From JAHWKI01 sp035513575 (GTDB taxonomy: Bacteria; Gemmatimonadota; Gemmatimonadetes; Longimicrobiales; RSA9), in contig DATKBW010000015.1 of assembly GCA_035513575.1 (NCBI GenBank), forward strand, positions 82,492 to 146,491: a stretch of DNA of 64,000 bases, written 5' to 3'. Positions 51,630 through 60,055 of this stretch are shown here, piece after piece. Within the stretch, counting starts at the first letter, position 1. Every line of letters starts with the position of its first letter. Made by a program: the position numbers and the translations under genes. A model generated the notes under the pieces. The model worked only from the letters and a program-made list of their open reading frames with translations, was not told the origin of the DNA and ran no database searches.

Positions 51630-51992
51630 GTGGAAGACCCGGAGGTGGTCGAAGATGCCGCCCTCGATCGGCTGCTGCGGATCGGAGGGCAGGAGTTCCT
51701 GCTGGAGATGATCGACCTCTTCCTGGCCCACGCGCCCGAGCGCATCCGCTCGGCCCGGCAGGCACTGGAGGCCGGTGATCACCGGACGCTGTACCGGGCC
51801 GCCCATTCCCTGAAATCCACCGCCGGCAACATGGGGGCCCGGGGGCTTCAGGGGGTGGCCGAGCGGGTGGAAGGGCGGGCGGCGGCGAAGGACCTGGAGT
51901 CCATCGCGCCGCTCCTGCAGCTCATGGCCGAGCAGTACGACGGTGTCCGAGACCGTCTGGAAGCGGAGCGGAAGCGGCGCTCCGGAGGCTGA
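51630..51992 (+). CDS. Histidine phosphotransfer (HPt) protein
   Basis: 120 aa, a single HPt four-helix bundle. The phosphorylatable His lies in AAHSLKSTAGNMGA (about residue 58); flanking helices LDRLLRIGGQEFLLEMIDLFL and LQLMAEQYDGVRDRL fit the fold. GTG 51630 is one base after the ATPase-receiver stop, so the two are made together. It is the natural partner for the fused receiver; the histidine kinase is not in the window. Confidence 0.88.
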   Translation: MEDPEVVEDAALDRLLRIGGQEFLLEMIDLFLAHAPERIRSARQALEAGDHRTLYRAAHSLKSTAGNMGARGLQGVAERVEGRAAAKDLESIAPLLQLMAEQYDGVRDRLEAERKRRSGG

Positions 51993-52016
51993 CGCGACGC
52001 TAACGAAGGCGAAAAC

Positions 52017-52544
52017 GTGAACCCGAACGACAGTAATCCGCCGCGGAGGCTGCGCCTGTTCCTGCGGGACCATCGCGTGCTGGACGCGAGCGCCAGGGTC
52101 CCGCGAGGGCAGTTCCTCTCCACCTATCTCGCGAGCCGGACCCGGTACGTGAACCTCACGGCCGTGGACTGGGTGGGCACGGGGGAGAAGATCGTCCACA
52201 TGGCGCTGAAAGTGGACAAGATCCTCTGGGCGGCATCGGAGGATGGCGAGCTGCCCCTGACCAATGCGCTGGCGGCCGCGTCGGCCCGGCGGGTCGAAGT
52301 GGAGCTGGAGGGCGGCTACCTCCTCTCCGCCGGGCTGCTCCTGGTGCAGAACCAGCGGCTCAGCGACTACCTGCAGTCGGCGCCGGCGTTCGTCCCCCTG
52401 CGCGATGCCGAGCTGCGTCCGCGCGGGAAGGGGCTCGGAGACATCGTCGTCAACCAGGACGCCGTCCAGGTGGTGCGGGAGATCCGTCCTCCCTCGGACG
52501 CGGCCGCCCACGCCCTGGAGGAGGAGCCGCTTCCGGAGCTCTGA
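52017..52544 (+). CDS. Unknown protein with two copies of a small beta-rich domain
   Basis: 175 aa, no signal peptide. Two copies of one unit are visible: about residues 12-72 (VLDASARVPRGQFLSTYLASRTRYVNL...) and about 92-160 (LLSAGLLLVQNQRLSDYLQSAPAFVPL...). Shared features are a hydrophobic strand, LSxYL, an aromatic-x-x-L strand, a Gly-rich turn and a final hydrophobic strand. GTG 52017 is 24 bases after the HPt stop, with GAAGG before it. I do not recognise a named domain. Third member of the ATPase-HPt unit; could be a regulatory or scaffold protein. Confidence 0.7.
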   Translation: MNPNDSNPPRRLRLFLRDHRVLDASARVPRGQFLSTYLASRTRYVNLTAVDWVGTGEKIVHMALKVDKILWAASEDGELPLTNALAAASARRVEVELEGGYLLSAGLLLVQNQRLSDYLQSAPAFVPLRDAELRPRGKGLGDIVVNQDAVQVVREIRPPSDAAAHALEEEPLPEL

Positions 52545-52606
52545 CCGGCAGCCGCCCGCCCGTCTCCCGTCGGGGTCCGCACTTTCAGCCGCGGTACGCC
52601 CGGGCT

Positions 52607-53884
52607 ATGTTCCCGCCCGCCATGGGGGTGGAAGTCGAGATCACCGGAATCGCGGCGGGCGGCGCGGGCGTCGGGCGTCTGCCGGACGGACGGGTCACGT
52701 TCGTCCATCGCACCGCCCCCGGGGACCGCGCCGAGGTGCGGGTCGTCGAGACCCGCAAGCGCTGGACCCGCGGGGAGCTGGTGGCCATCCGCGCCCCGTC
52801 CCGGGACCGCCGGACCGCGCCCTGCCCGCATTACGACCGATGCGGGGGCTGCACGCTCGAGCACCTCACGTACGAGGCCCAGCTCCGCGCCAAGGCCGGC
52901 ATCGTCACGGATGCGCTCCGCCGCATCGGCGGCCTCCAGGTGGACGGCCCGCCCATCGCGCCGTCGCCGCGGGAGTTCCGCTACCGCAACCGGGTCACCT
53001 TCGTGCTGAGGCGCGGTCCGGAGGGGATCACGGCGGGGTTCCACGCGCTGGAGCGGCCGGGTGAGATCGTCGACCTGGGCGCCGACTGCCTCCTCCCGGA
53101 GGAAGCGCTGGCGGAGACGTGGGCGCTGCTCCGGCGCGAGTGGGGGCCGGAGGCGCGGCGGCTGCCGTCCGGGCCCGAGCTGCGGCTCACGCTCAGGGCG
53201 AGCGAAAGCGGGTCCGTGGGTCTGGCCGTGGACGGCGGCTACGCCTCCGGCCGGCCGGACGAGCTCCTGGCGGCGGTGCCCGCGCTCGAAGGGATCTGGC
53301 ACCGCCCGGCGGGTGCGCGGGAGTACCGGCGGCTGGCGGGGGCGGGGCTGCGGGACCGCTGGGCCGACGAGGAGGTCGAGCTCGGCGGCGACGTGTTCAC
53401 GCAGGTCAACCGGCTGGCCGCGGAGCTGCTCGAGGCGCACGTCATGGAGCGGCTCATGGCGGCTCGCCCGGCCACCGTCCTGGACGGGTACTGCGGCGTG
53501 GGGCTGTACGCCCGCCGGCTGGTCCGCGAGGGGGTCCGGGTGGTGGGGATCGAGGCCCACCCCGCCGCCCTCGAGGAAGCGCGTCGGGCGGCGCCCGGGG
53601 CCCGCTTCCTGGAAGGGCGGGTCGAAAGCCTGATCGCGGACGCGTTGCCCGTGGACGCCGCGGTGCTCAACCCGCCACGCGCCGGGCTGGAAGCGACCGT
53701 CCCCGACCGGCTGCTGGAGCGGCCGCCGGCGCGGCTGATCTACGTGAGCTGCGATCCGGCCACGCTGGCACGGGACCTCCAGCGGCTGGGCAGGGGGTAT
53801 GGCGTGTCCGGGATCCGGTGCTTCGATCTGTTTCCCCAGACCGCGCACGTGGAGACCGTGGTCGAGCTGGAGCGGGTGGCGTGA
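52607..53884 (+). CDS. Fe-S-containing RNA m5U methyltransferase (TrmA/RlmCD family)
   Basis: S-adenosylmethionine-dependent methylation of uridine-5 in rRNA or tRNA. 425 aa: N-terminal TRAM domain (VEVEITGIAAGGAGVGRL), Fe-S cluster cysteines (CPHYDRCGGC, then DLGADC near residue 162), methyltransferase motif VLDGYCGVGLYARRL, NPPRAGL and catalytic CDPATLARDL. The Fe-S cluster favours an RlmD-like enzyme over plain TrmA. ATG 52607 or 52622 (MGVEVEI); neither has a ribosome site and a TATGTT box at 52605-52610 hints at a leaderless start at 52622. Confidence 0.87.
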   Translation: MFPPAMGVEVEITGIAAGGAGVGRLPDGRVTFVHRTAPGDRAEVRVVETRKRWTRGELVAIRAPSRDRRTAPCPHYDRCGGCTLEHLTYEAQLRAKAGIVTDALRRIGGLQVDGPPIAPSPREFRYRNRVTFVLRRGPEGITAGFHALERPGEIVDLGADCLLPEEALAETWALLRREWGPEARRLPSGPELRLTLRASESGSVGLAVDGGYASGRPDELLAAVPALEGIWHRPAGAREYRRLAGAGLRDRWADEEVELGGDVFTQVNRLAAELLEAHVMERLMAARPATVLDGYCGVGLYARRLVREGVRVVGIEAHPAALEEARRAAPGARFLEGRVESLIADALPVDAAVLNPPRAGLEATVPDRLLERPPARLIYVSCDPATLARDLQRLGRGYGVSGIRCFDLFPQTAHVETVVELERVA

Positions 53885-53899
53885 GATGAGGCGGAGGGG

Positions 53900-54421
53900 A
53901 TGCGCTACTATGTGACGGTAGACGGGCGCACCGTCGTGGTGGACCTCGCGGGGGACGGGCCCATCGTGGACGGGCAGCCGCTCGCGGCCGAGATGTCCCG
54001 GATCCCCGGTACGCCGACGCGGCACCTGTCCGTGGATGGCCGCTCCCACGTGGTCGTGGCCACGCGGGCGGCGCGTGACCGCTGGGACCTCCATGTGGAT
54101 GGCGAGCGGTTCGAGGTCGAGGTCGTGGACGAGCGGACGCGGGCGATCCGCGCCATGGCGGGGCAGGGCGCCGTGGCGTCGGGGCCGAAGTCCGTCCGGG
54201 CGCCCATGCCCGGGCTGGTGGTGCGGGTCCAGGTGGGTCCGGGCGACCACGTGGAGAAGGGGCGGAGCATCGTCATCATCGAGGCGATGAAGATGGAGAA
54301 CGATCTCAGGGCCGAGAGCGGCGGTGTGGTCTCCCGCGTCCTCGTCGAGCCCGGGCAGCCGGTCGAGAAGGGGGCGGTCCTGGTGGAGTTCGAGACGGAC
54401 GAGGCGGAGGCCGGTGGCTGA
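53900..54421 (+). CDS. Biotin carboxyl carrier protein of acyl-CoA carboxylase
   Basis: 173 aa. The C-terminal 75 residues are a biotinyl domain with the biotin-Lys motif EAMKMEN (Lys near residue 131). The N-terminal 95 residues are a beta-rich extension (MRYYVTVDGRTVVVDLAG, RWDLHVDGERFEVEVVD), as in carriers of propionyl- or oxaloacetate-type carboxylases. GGAGGGG precedes ATG 53900. It probably serves the carboxylase and carboxyltransferase subunits at 45973-49010; mutase follows directly. Confidence 0.9.
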   Translation: MRYYVTVDGRTVVVDLAGDGPIVDGQPLAAEMSRIPGTPTRHLSVDGRSHVVVATRAARDRWDLHVDGERFEVEVVDERTRAIRAMAGQGAVASGPKSVRAPMPGLVVRVQVGPGDHVEKGRSIVIIEAMKMENDLRAESGGVVSRVLVEPGQPVEKGAVLVEFETDEAEAGG

Positions 54422-55979
54422 AGCGCGCGAGGAGGCGGTGACGACCAGCGGCATCCCCGTCGCGCCGGTCTACGGCGCCGGGCACCACCCGGACCCGGCG
54501 GCGCCGGGCGAGCCCGGGCGCTTCCCGTTCACCCGGGGCGTCTATCCGACGATGTATCGGGGACGGCTCTGGACCATGCGCCAGTACGCCGGCTTCGGGA
54601 CGGCCCAGGAGACCAACCAGCGGTATCGCCATCTCCTGGAGCACGGCCAGACCGGGCTGAGCGTCGCGTTCGACCTCCCGACGCAGATGGGCTACGACTC
54701 GGATGCCCCCATGGCCGCGGGCGAGGTGGGGCGGGTGGGGGTGGCGATCGATTCCCTGGAGGACATGCGCACCCTGTTCGACGGGATCCCCCTCGACCGG
54801 GTGTCCGTGTCCATGACCATCAACGCCACGGCCGCGATCCTCCTGGCGCTGTACGTCGCCCTCGGGGACGAGCGCGGGGTGCCGCGGGAGAAGCTCACCG
54901 GGACCATCCAGAACGACATCCTGAAGGAGTACATCGCCCGGGGGACATACATATACCCCGTCGAGCCGAGCCTCCGGCTCATCACGGACACGTTCGCCTT
55001 CTGCGCGGACCGGGTCCCCCGCTGGAACACCATCTCCATCAGCGGCTACCACATCCGCGAGGCGGGTGCCACCGCCGCGCAGGAGATCGCCTTCACGTTC
55101 GCGAACGCGCTCGAGTACGTGGAGCGGGCGGTCGCCGCCGGGCTGGCGGTGGATGCCTTCGCGCCCCGCCTCTCCTTCTTCTTCGCCGCGCACAACGACC
55201 TGTTCGAGGAGGTGGCGAAGTTCCGGGCCGCCCGCCGGCTCTGGGCGCGCCTCCTGCGCGAGCGCCACGGCGCCTCGGACGAATCCTGCCGGCTGCGCTT
55301 CCACACCCAGACCGGCGGGGTCACCCTCACGGCGCAGCAGCCGCTGAACAACGTGGTGCGGGTGACGGTGCAGGCGCTCTCGGCCATCCTCGGCGGCACG
55401 CAATCGCTCCATACCAACGCTTACGACGAGGCGCTGGCGCTGCCCGCGGCCGATTCGGCCAGGCTCGCCCTCCGCACGCAGCAGGTCCTCGCCCACGAGT
55501 CCGGCGCCGCGCAGACCGCCGACCCCCTCGGTGGCAGCTACTACGTCGAGGCGCTGACGGACGCGCTGGAAGCGAAGGCGCGGGAGTATCTGGCCGCGGT
55601 GGACGAGCGAGGGGGCGCGGCTCGCGCCGTCCCCTATTTCCAGGAGGAGATCCACCGGGCCGCCTACGAGCACCAGAAGGCCGTGGAGTCGGGGGAGCGG
55701 ATCATCGTGGGCGTCAACGAGTACCGTGAGGAGGAGAGCGCGCTACGGATCGAGCGGCCCGACTATTCCGCCCTCGAGGCCGGACAGCGGGACCGGCTCC
55801 GCGCGCTCCGCGCCGGCCGGGACGAGGGCGGCATGCGCCGCGCGCTGGACGACGTTCGCGCCGCCGCCCGCTCCGACCGCAACCTCCTCCCGCCCATCGT
55901 GGACGCCGTGAAAGCCCTGGCCACGCTGGGCGAGATCAGCACCGTCCTGCGCGAGGAGTGGGGCGAATACCGCCCGTAG
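54414..55979 (+). CDS. mcmA1: Methylmalonyl-CoA mutase, catalytic (large) subunit without B12-binding domain
   Basis: Rearranges methylmalonyl-CoA to succinyl-CoA using adenosylcobalamin. 521 aa, only the TIM-barrel part: YPTMYRGRLWTMRQYAGFGT, SVAFDLPTQMGYDSD, TIQNDILKEYIARGTY, SISGYHIREAGATAAQE (active-site His), HTQTGGVTLTAQQPLNN. The chain ends before the usual B12-binding DxHxxG domain, so a separate small subunit must be encoded elsewhere. GTG 54414 overlaps the biotin-carrier gene by 8 bases. Other acyl-CoA mutases have similar barrels, so substrate is inferred from the carboxylase neighbours. Confidence 0.9.
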   Translation: MAEAREEAVTTSGIPVAPVYGAGHHPDPAAPGEPGRFPFTRGVYPTMYRGRLWTMRQYAGFGTAQETNQRYRHLLEHGQTGLSVAFDLPTQMGYDSDAPMAAGEVGRVGVAIDSLEDMRTLFDGIPLDRVSVSMTINATAAILLALYVALGDERGVPREKLTGTIQNDILKEYIARGTYIYPVEPSLRLITDTFAFCADRVPRWNTISISGYHIREAGATAAQEIAFTFANALEYVERAVAAGLAVDAFAPRLSFFFAAHNDLFEEVAKFRAARRLWARLLRERHGASDESCRLRFHTQTGGVTLTAQQPLNNVVRVTVQALSAILGGTQSLHTNAYDEALALPAADSARLALRTQQVLAHESGAAQTADPLGGSYYVEALTDALEAKAREYLAAVDERGGAARAVPYFQEEIHRAAYEHQKAVESGERIIVGVNEYREEESALRIERPDYSALEAGQRDRLRALRAGRDEGGMRRALDDVRAAARSDRNLLPPIVDAVKALATLGEISTVLREEWGEYRP

Positions 55980-56027
55980 CCCGCACCCGGTCGAGCGGAC
56001 TGAAATCTGAACGCTGAAATCTGACTC

Positions 56028-56417
56028 ATGCCGACGTACGAGTACCGGTGTCCGAAGGGGCACGAATTCGAGAAGTTCCAGCGGATGAGCGAGCCGCCCG
56101 TCGCCGAGTGCCCCGAGTGCGGCAAGCCGGCGGAGCGGATCATCTCCGGTGGCGCCGGCCTGCTCTTCAGGGGTGAAGGCTTCTATATCACGGACTACCG
56201 GAGCGAGAGCTACAAGAAGGCGGCGGAGAAGGACCGGTCGTCCGGCGGCTCGACCGACGCTGGCTCCTCGAAGGGCGAATCGAAGGGCTCATCGAAGGGC
56301 GAATCGAAGGGCTCCTCGAAGGGCGAATCCAAGGGCGAATCGAAGGGTGGGGGCTCGCAGGGGTCCGGCTCCTCCGGGACATCGGGGAGCCCGGGGAGCG
56401 GGAAGGGAGGCGAATGA
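56028..56417 (+). CDS. FmdB-type zinc-ribbon protein with repetitive tail
   Basis: 129 aa. N-terminal FmdB/CxxC zinc ribbon (MPTYEYRCPKGHEFEKFQ, CPECGKPAERI); one knuckle is C-x3-H rather than CxxC. Then RGEGFYITDYR as in the family, and a tail of repeated Ser-Lys-Gly-Glu/Ser units (about 81-108) and Ser/Gly. The tail is encoded by a 12-bp DNA repeat. ATG 56028 has no ribosome site; two 11-bp direct repeats precede it. argS overlaps its stop (ATGA). Function of the family is not known to me beyond a regulatory guess. Confidence 0.82.
   Translation: MPTYEYRCPKGHEFEKFQRMSEPPVAECPECGKPAERIISGGAGLLFRGEGFYITDYRSESYKKAAEKDRSSGGSTDAGSSKGESKGSSKGESKGSSKGESKGESKGGGSQGSGSSGTSGSPGSGKGGE
56268..56351 (+). 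repeat. 12-bp tandem repeat inside the FmdB-type gene
   Basis: Seven 12-bp units (consensus TCGAAGGGCGAA, alternating with TCGAAGGGCTCA/C) run from 56268 to 56351. In frame they encode Ser-Lys-Gly-Glu and Ser-Lys-Gly-Ser. Last unit diverges. Confidence 0.85.
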
Positions 56418-58099
56418 CGGCGGCCGAGCGGCTGCGGGCGAAGCTCACCGAGGCGGCGGACGCCCTGGGCGTCTCCGGCGTGGAGGTCCAGCTCGAGCGT
56501 CCCCGCAACCCGGAGCACGGTGACTGGGCGACGAACCTGGCGATGACGCTGGCGGGCCGGCTGCGGAAGCCGCCCCGGACGATCGCGGAGGAGCTCGTGT
56601 CGCGCCTGGACCTCACGGGTGCCGGCGTGCGGACGGCGGAAGTCGCCGGCCCGGGGTTCATCAACTTCCGCCTCAGCGGCGCCGCGGTGGAGGCGCTGCT
56701 CGAGCGCATCCTGACCGAGGACGAGGGGTTCGGCCGGATCGCGGCCGCGGTGCCGCGCCGGGTGATGGTCGAGTTCGTGTCGGCGAACCCAACCGGTCCC
56801 CTGCACGTGGCCCACGGCCGCGGGGCGGCGCTCGGCGATGCCATCGCGACGCTGCTGGAGTGGACGGGTGACAGGCCGCACCGGGAGTTCTACGTGAACG
56901 ATGCCGGTGTCCAGATCGATCGGCTGGCCGAGTCCGTGGACGCGCGGTGGCGGCAGGAGCGCGGAGAGGACGCCGCGATCCCCGAGGGCGGCTACCACGG
57001 CGAGTACGTGCGGGAGATCGCCCGGTCCGCCCGGGAGGAGCTGGGTGAGCGGCTGGACGCGGCCGGCGACGCGGAGCGAGTGGGGCTCCTGCGGGAGTGG
57101 GCGGTGGACCGGCTGAGGGCGGGCCAGGTCGAGGACCTCGTTGCGTTCGGCGTCGTTTTCGACGAGTGGTATCCGGAGAGCCGCGTCTATGCCGAGGGGC
57201 GGATCCGGGAGACGCTGGCGGAGCTGGCGGAGCGCGGTCTCACCTACGAGTCGGAGGGGGCGCTGTGGCTCCGGACGACGGCGTTCGGCGATGACAAGGA
57301 CCGGGTCATGGTCAAGCAGGACGGGACGTACACGTACTTCCTCCCGGACCTGGCCTACCACCGCGAGAAGGCCAGGCGCGGGTTCGACCACGCGGTCAAC
57401 GTCTGGGGTGCGGACCACCACGGCTACATCGGCCGGATGAAGGCCGGTCTCGAGGCGCTCGGGCATCCGGGCTTCCTGGATGTCGAGATCGTCCAGATGG
57501 TGAGGATCCTGCGCGGCGGCAAGGAAGCGAAGCTCAGCAAGCGCGCGGGGGACTTCGTGACGCTGCGGGAGCTGTTCGAGGAGACCGGCCCCGACGTGGC
57601 CCGGTACTTCTTCCTCATGCGCCGGTGCGACTCCCAGATGCTCTTCGACCTGGACCTGGCCCTGGACCGCTCCGACAAGAACCCGATCTACAAGGTCCAG
57701 TACGCGCACGCCCGGATGATGAGCATCTTCCGCAAGGCCGGGGTCTCCGCCGGGCAGGGCGCGGGTGGCGAGCCGCCGCTGGACAGGCTGGAGACGGACA
57801 CGGAGCGGGACCTGATCAAGCAGCTCGCGCGCTTCCCGGAGATCGTCCAGCGGGCCGCGAGCGACCGTGCGCCCCACGTCGTCTGCGACTACCTTGAGGA
57901 GACCGCCGGCACGGCGAACTCCTGGTATCATGCCGGGAACCCGAGCCGGAGCCCCGAGCTGGCGGTGCTGGTCGACGATCCGGAGCTGCGCGAGGCGCGA
58001 CTCGCCCTCGCCCGCGGCGTCCGGATCGTGCTGCGCAACGGCCTCCGGATCCTGGGCATCTCTGCCCCGGACCGCATGGAGCGAGAGGAACGGGAATGA
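56414..58099 (+). CDS. argS: Arginine-tRNA ligase
   Basis: Class I synthetase charging tRNA-Arg. 561 aa with the N-terminal Add-1 domain, EFVSANPTGPLHVAHGRG (HIGH-type motif, here HVAHG), YVNDAGVQ, WGADHHGYI and KLSKRAGDFVTL as the KMSKS-type loop, then the all-helical anticodon-binding domain ending near APDRM. ATG 56414 overlaps the previous stop; its own stop overlaps the kinase start. Confidence 0.95.
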   Translation: MTAAERLRAKLTEAADALGVSGVEVQLERPRNPEHGDWATNLAMTLAGRLRKPPRTIAEELVSRLDLTGAGVRTAEVAGPGFINFRLSGAAVEALLERILTEDEGFGRIAAAVPRRVMVEFVSANPTGPLHVAHGRGAALGDAIATLLEWTGDRPHREFYVNDAGVQIDRLAESVDARWRQERGEDAAIPEGGYHGEYVREIARSAREELGERLDAAGDAERVGLLREWAVDRLRAGQVEDLVAFGVVFDEWYPESRVYAEGRIRETLAELAERGLTYESEGALWLRTTAFGDDKDRVMVKQDGTYTYFLPDLAYHREKARRGFDHAVNVWGADHHGYIGRMKAGLEALGHPGFLDVEIVQMVRILRGGKEAKLSKRAGDFVTLRELFEETGPDVARYFFLMRRCDSQMLFDLDLALDRSDKNPIYKVQYAHARMMSIFRKAGVSAGQGAGGEPPLDRLETDTERDLIKQLARFPEIVQRAASDRAPHVVCDYLEETAGTANSWYHAGNPSRSPELAVLVDDPELREARLALARGVRIVLRNGLRILGISAPDRMEREERE

Positions 58100-59022
58100 G
58101 CATACTCGTCGTGGGGAGCGTCGCCCTCGACCGGATCGAGACGCCCTTCGGCGTGGCCGAGTCCACGCTGGGCGGGGCGGCCACCTACTTCGCGGCGGCG
58201 GCGTCTCTGTTCCACCCCGTCCAGCTCGTGGGGGTCATCGGGGACGACTTCCCGGAGGACCGGCTGGAGTTCCTGGCCCGGCGCGGCGTGGAGCTGGACG
58301 GGCTGGAGCGCGCGGCGGGCGAGAGCTTCTTCTGGTCCGGGCGCTACCACTACGACCTGAACACCCGGGACACGCTGGAGACGCGGCTGGGCGTGTTCGC
58401 CGACTTCAGCCCGAAGATCCCGCCCCAGTTCAGGGACGCGGAATGGGTGTTCCTGGCCAACATCGACCCCGAGCTCCAGCTCCAGGTCCTCGGGCAGGTG
58501 AGCTCGCCCCGCCTCGTCGCCTGCGACACGATGAACTACTGGATCGAGGGGAAGCGGGATGCGATCCTCGAGCTCCTGCCGCGCGTGAACGCGCTGCTCC
58601 TGAACGAGAGCGAGGCGCGCGAGCTCTCCGGCCAGTACAACCTCTCGCAGGCGGCCCGCTGGATCCGGGGGAAGGGTCCCCGCATCGTGGTGATCAAGAA
58701 GGGCGAGCATGGCGCCCTCCTCTTCACCGATGACAGCATCTTCTTCGCCCCCGGCTTCCCGTTGGAGGAAGTGTTCGATCCCACCGGGGCCGGGGACGCG
58801 TTCGCCGGCGGGTTCATGGGCTGGCTCGGCTACGTCGGGACGGTGAACGAGGACGAGCTGCGTCGCGCCATGATCTACGGGTCGGCGACCGGCTCCCTGG
58901 TGTGCGAGCAGTTCGGAATGGAGCGGCTCGTGGGCGTGGACATCGAGGAGGTCCACGAGCGGGTGCGGGCCTTCCGTCGGCTGACGGCATTCGAGCACCC
59001 GGTGCAGGCGGTCCATGGCTGA
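58096..59022 (+). CDS. PfkB-family sugar/nucleoside kinase
   Basis: 308-aa ribokinase-fold kinase. N-terminal VVGSVALDRIETPFG, the GGAATYFAAAASLF segment, and the C-terminal signature DPTGAGDAFAGGFMG (catalytic Asp and anion hole), with NES (LLLNESEAREL). The exact substrate is not visible; neighbours argS and purM suggest a ribose or nucleoside, but weakly. ATG 58096 overlaps the argS stop, and purM starts within its last 8 bases. Confidence 0.88.
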   Translation: MSILVVGSVALDRIETPFGVAESTLGGAATYFAAAASLFHPVQLVGVIGDDFPEDRLEFLARRGVELDGLERAAGESFFWSGRYHYDLNTRDTLETRLGVFADFSPKIPPQFRDAEWVFLANIDPELQLQVLGQVSSPRLVACDTMNYWIEGKRDAILELLPRVNALLLNESEARELSGQYNLSQAARWIRGKGPRIVVIKKGEHGALLFTDDSIFFAPGFPLEEVFDPTGAGDAFAGGFMGWLGYVGTVNEDELRRAMIYGSATGSLVCEQFGMERLVGVDIEEVHERVRAFRRLTAFEHPVQAVHG

Positions 59023-60055
59023 GGGGCTGCGCTATCGGGACGCCGGCGTGGACCGGGACGTGGCCGAGCGCACGAAGGGGCGCATCGGCGAGCTCGTGGC
59101 GTCGACCGCGATCGACGGCGTCCTCTCCAGGGTGGGCTCGTTCGGCGGGCTGTTCCGGGTCCCGGCCGGGTACCGCTCACCCGTGCTGGTCTCGAGCGCG
59201 GACGGCGTCGGGACGAAGCTGAAGGTCGCCATGCGGGCGGGGCGGCACGACTCGGTCGGCCACGATCTCGTGAACCACTGCGTCGACGACATCCTCGTGG
59301 AAGGGGCCAGGCCGCTCTTCTTCCTCGACTACATCGGCATGGGAGTCCTGGACGAGGGCGTCGTGGACCAGCTCGTCACGGGCCTCGCCCGCGGCTGCCG
59401 CGAAAACGGCTGCGCGCTGCTCGGCGGCGAGACCGCCGAGATGCCGGACTTCTACGACCCCGGGGAATACGACCTGGCGGGGTTCATCGTCGGCATGGTG
59501 GAGGAGGATGCCCGCCCGTCCGCGACCCGCGTCCGCCCCGGCGACGCGCTGGTGGGGCTCGCCTCGAGCGGCTTCCACACCAACGGCTATTCCCTGCTGC
59601 GGCGGCTGGTCTTCGACCGTCTGGGGCTGGACCTCGGAGACCCGTTCCCCGGCACCGGCGATGCCGTCGGGGACGTCCTGCTCCGGGTGCACCGGAGCTA
59701 TCTCGCGTCCGTGGGCCCTCTCGTCGGCGACCCCGCGGTCCACGCCCTGGCGCACATCACGGGCGGCGGGATCCCCGGCAATCTCCCCCGCTCGATCCCT
59801 GACGCCCTCCAGGCCCGGGTCCGTCGCGACAGCTGGACGGTCCCTGCGGCGTTCCGGGGCGTGCAGGAGGCCGGTGGCGTGGCGGAGCCGGAGATGTTCC
59901 GGACCTTCAACATGGGAGTCGGGATGATCGTGGCCGTGGCGTCCGGGGAAGCGGACCGCGTGGTGGCGGCGCTCGGGGACGAGGGAGAGGAGGCGTGGAT
60001 CATCGGTGACGTGCGAGATCGGCCGGATGGCGAGGACGCGGTCGCGCTGGTGTGA
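59015..60055 (+). CDS. purM: Phosphoribosylformylglycinamidine cyclo-ligase (AIR synthase)
   Basis: Closes the imidazole ring in purine synthesis with ATP. 346 aa with SSADGVGTKLKVA, HDLVNHCVDDILVEGARPLFFLDY, LLGGETAEMP and ITGGGIPGNLPR. ATG 59015 overlaps the kinase stop. Other pur genes are not in the window. Confidence 0.95.
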   Translation: MAEGLRYRDAGVDRDVAERTKGRIGELVASTAIDGVLSRVGSFGGLFRVPAGYRSPVLVSSADGVGTKLKVAMRAGRHDSVGHDLVNHCVDDILVEGARPLFFLDYIGMGVLDEGVVDQLVTGLARGCRENGCALLGGETAEMPDFYDPGEYDLAGFIVGMVEEDARPSATRVRPGDALVGLASSGFHTNGYSLLRRLVFDRLGLDLGDPFPGTGDAVGDVLLRVHRSYLASVGPLVGDPAVHALAHITGGGIPGNLPRSIPDALQARVRRDSWTVPAAFRGVQEAGGVAEPEMFRTFNMGVGMIVAVASGEADRVVAALGDEGEEAWIIGDVRDRPDGEDAVALV

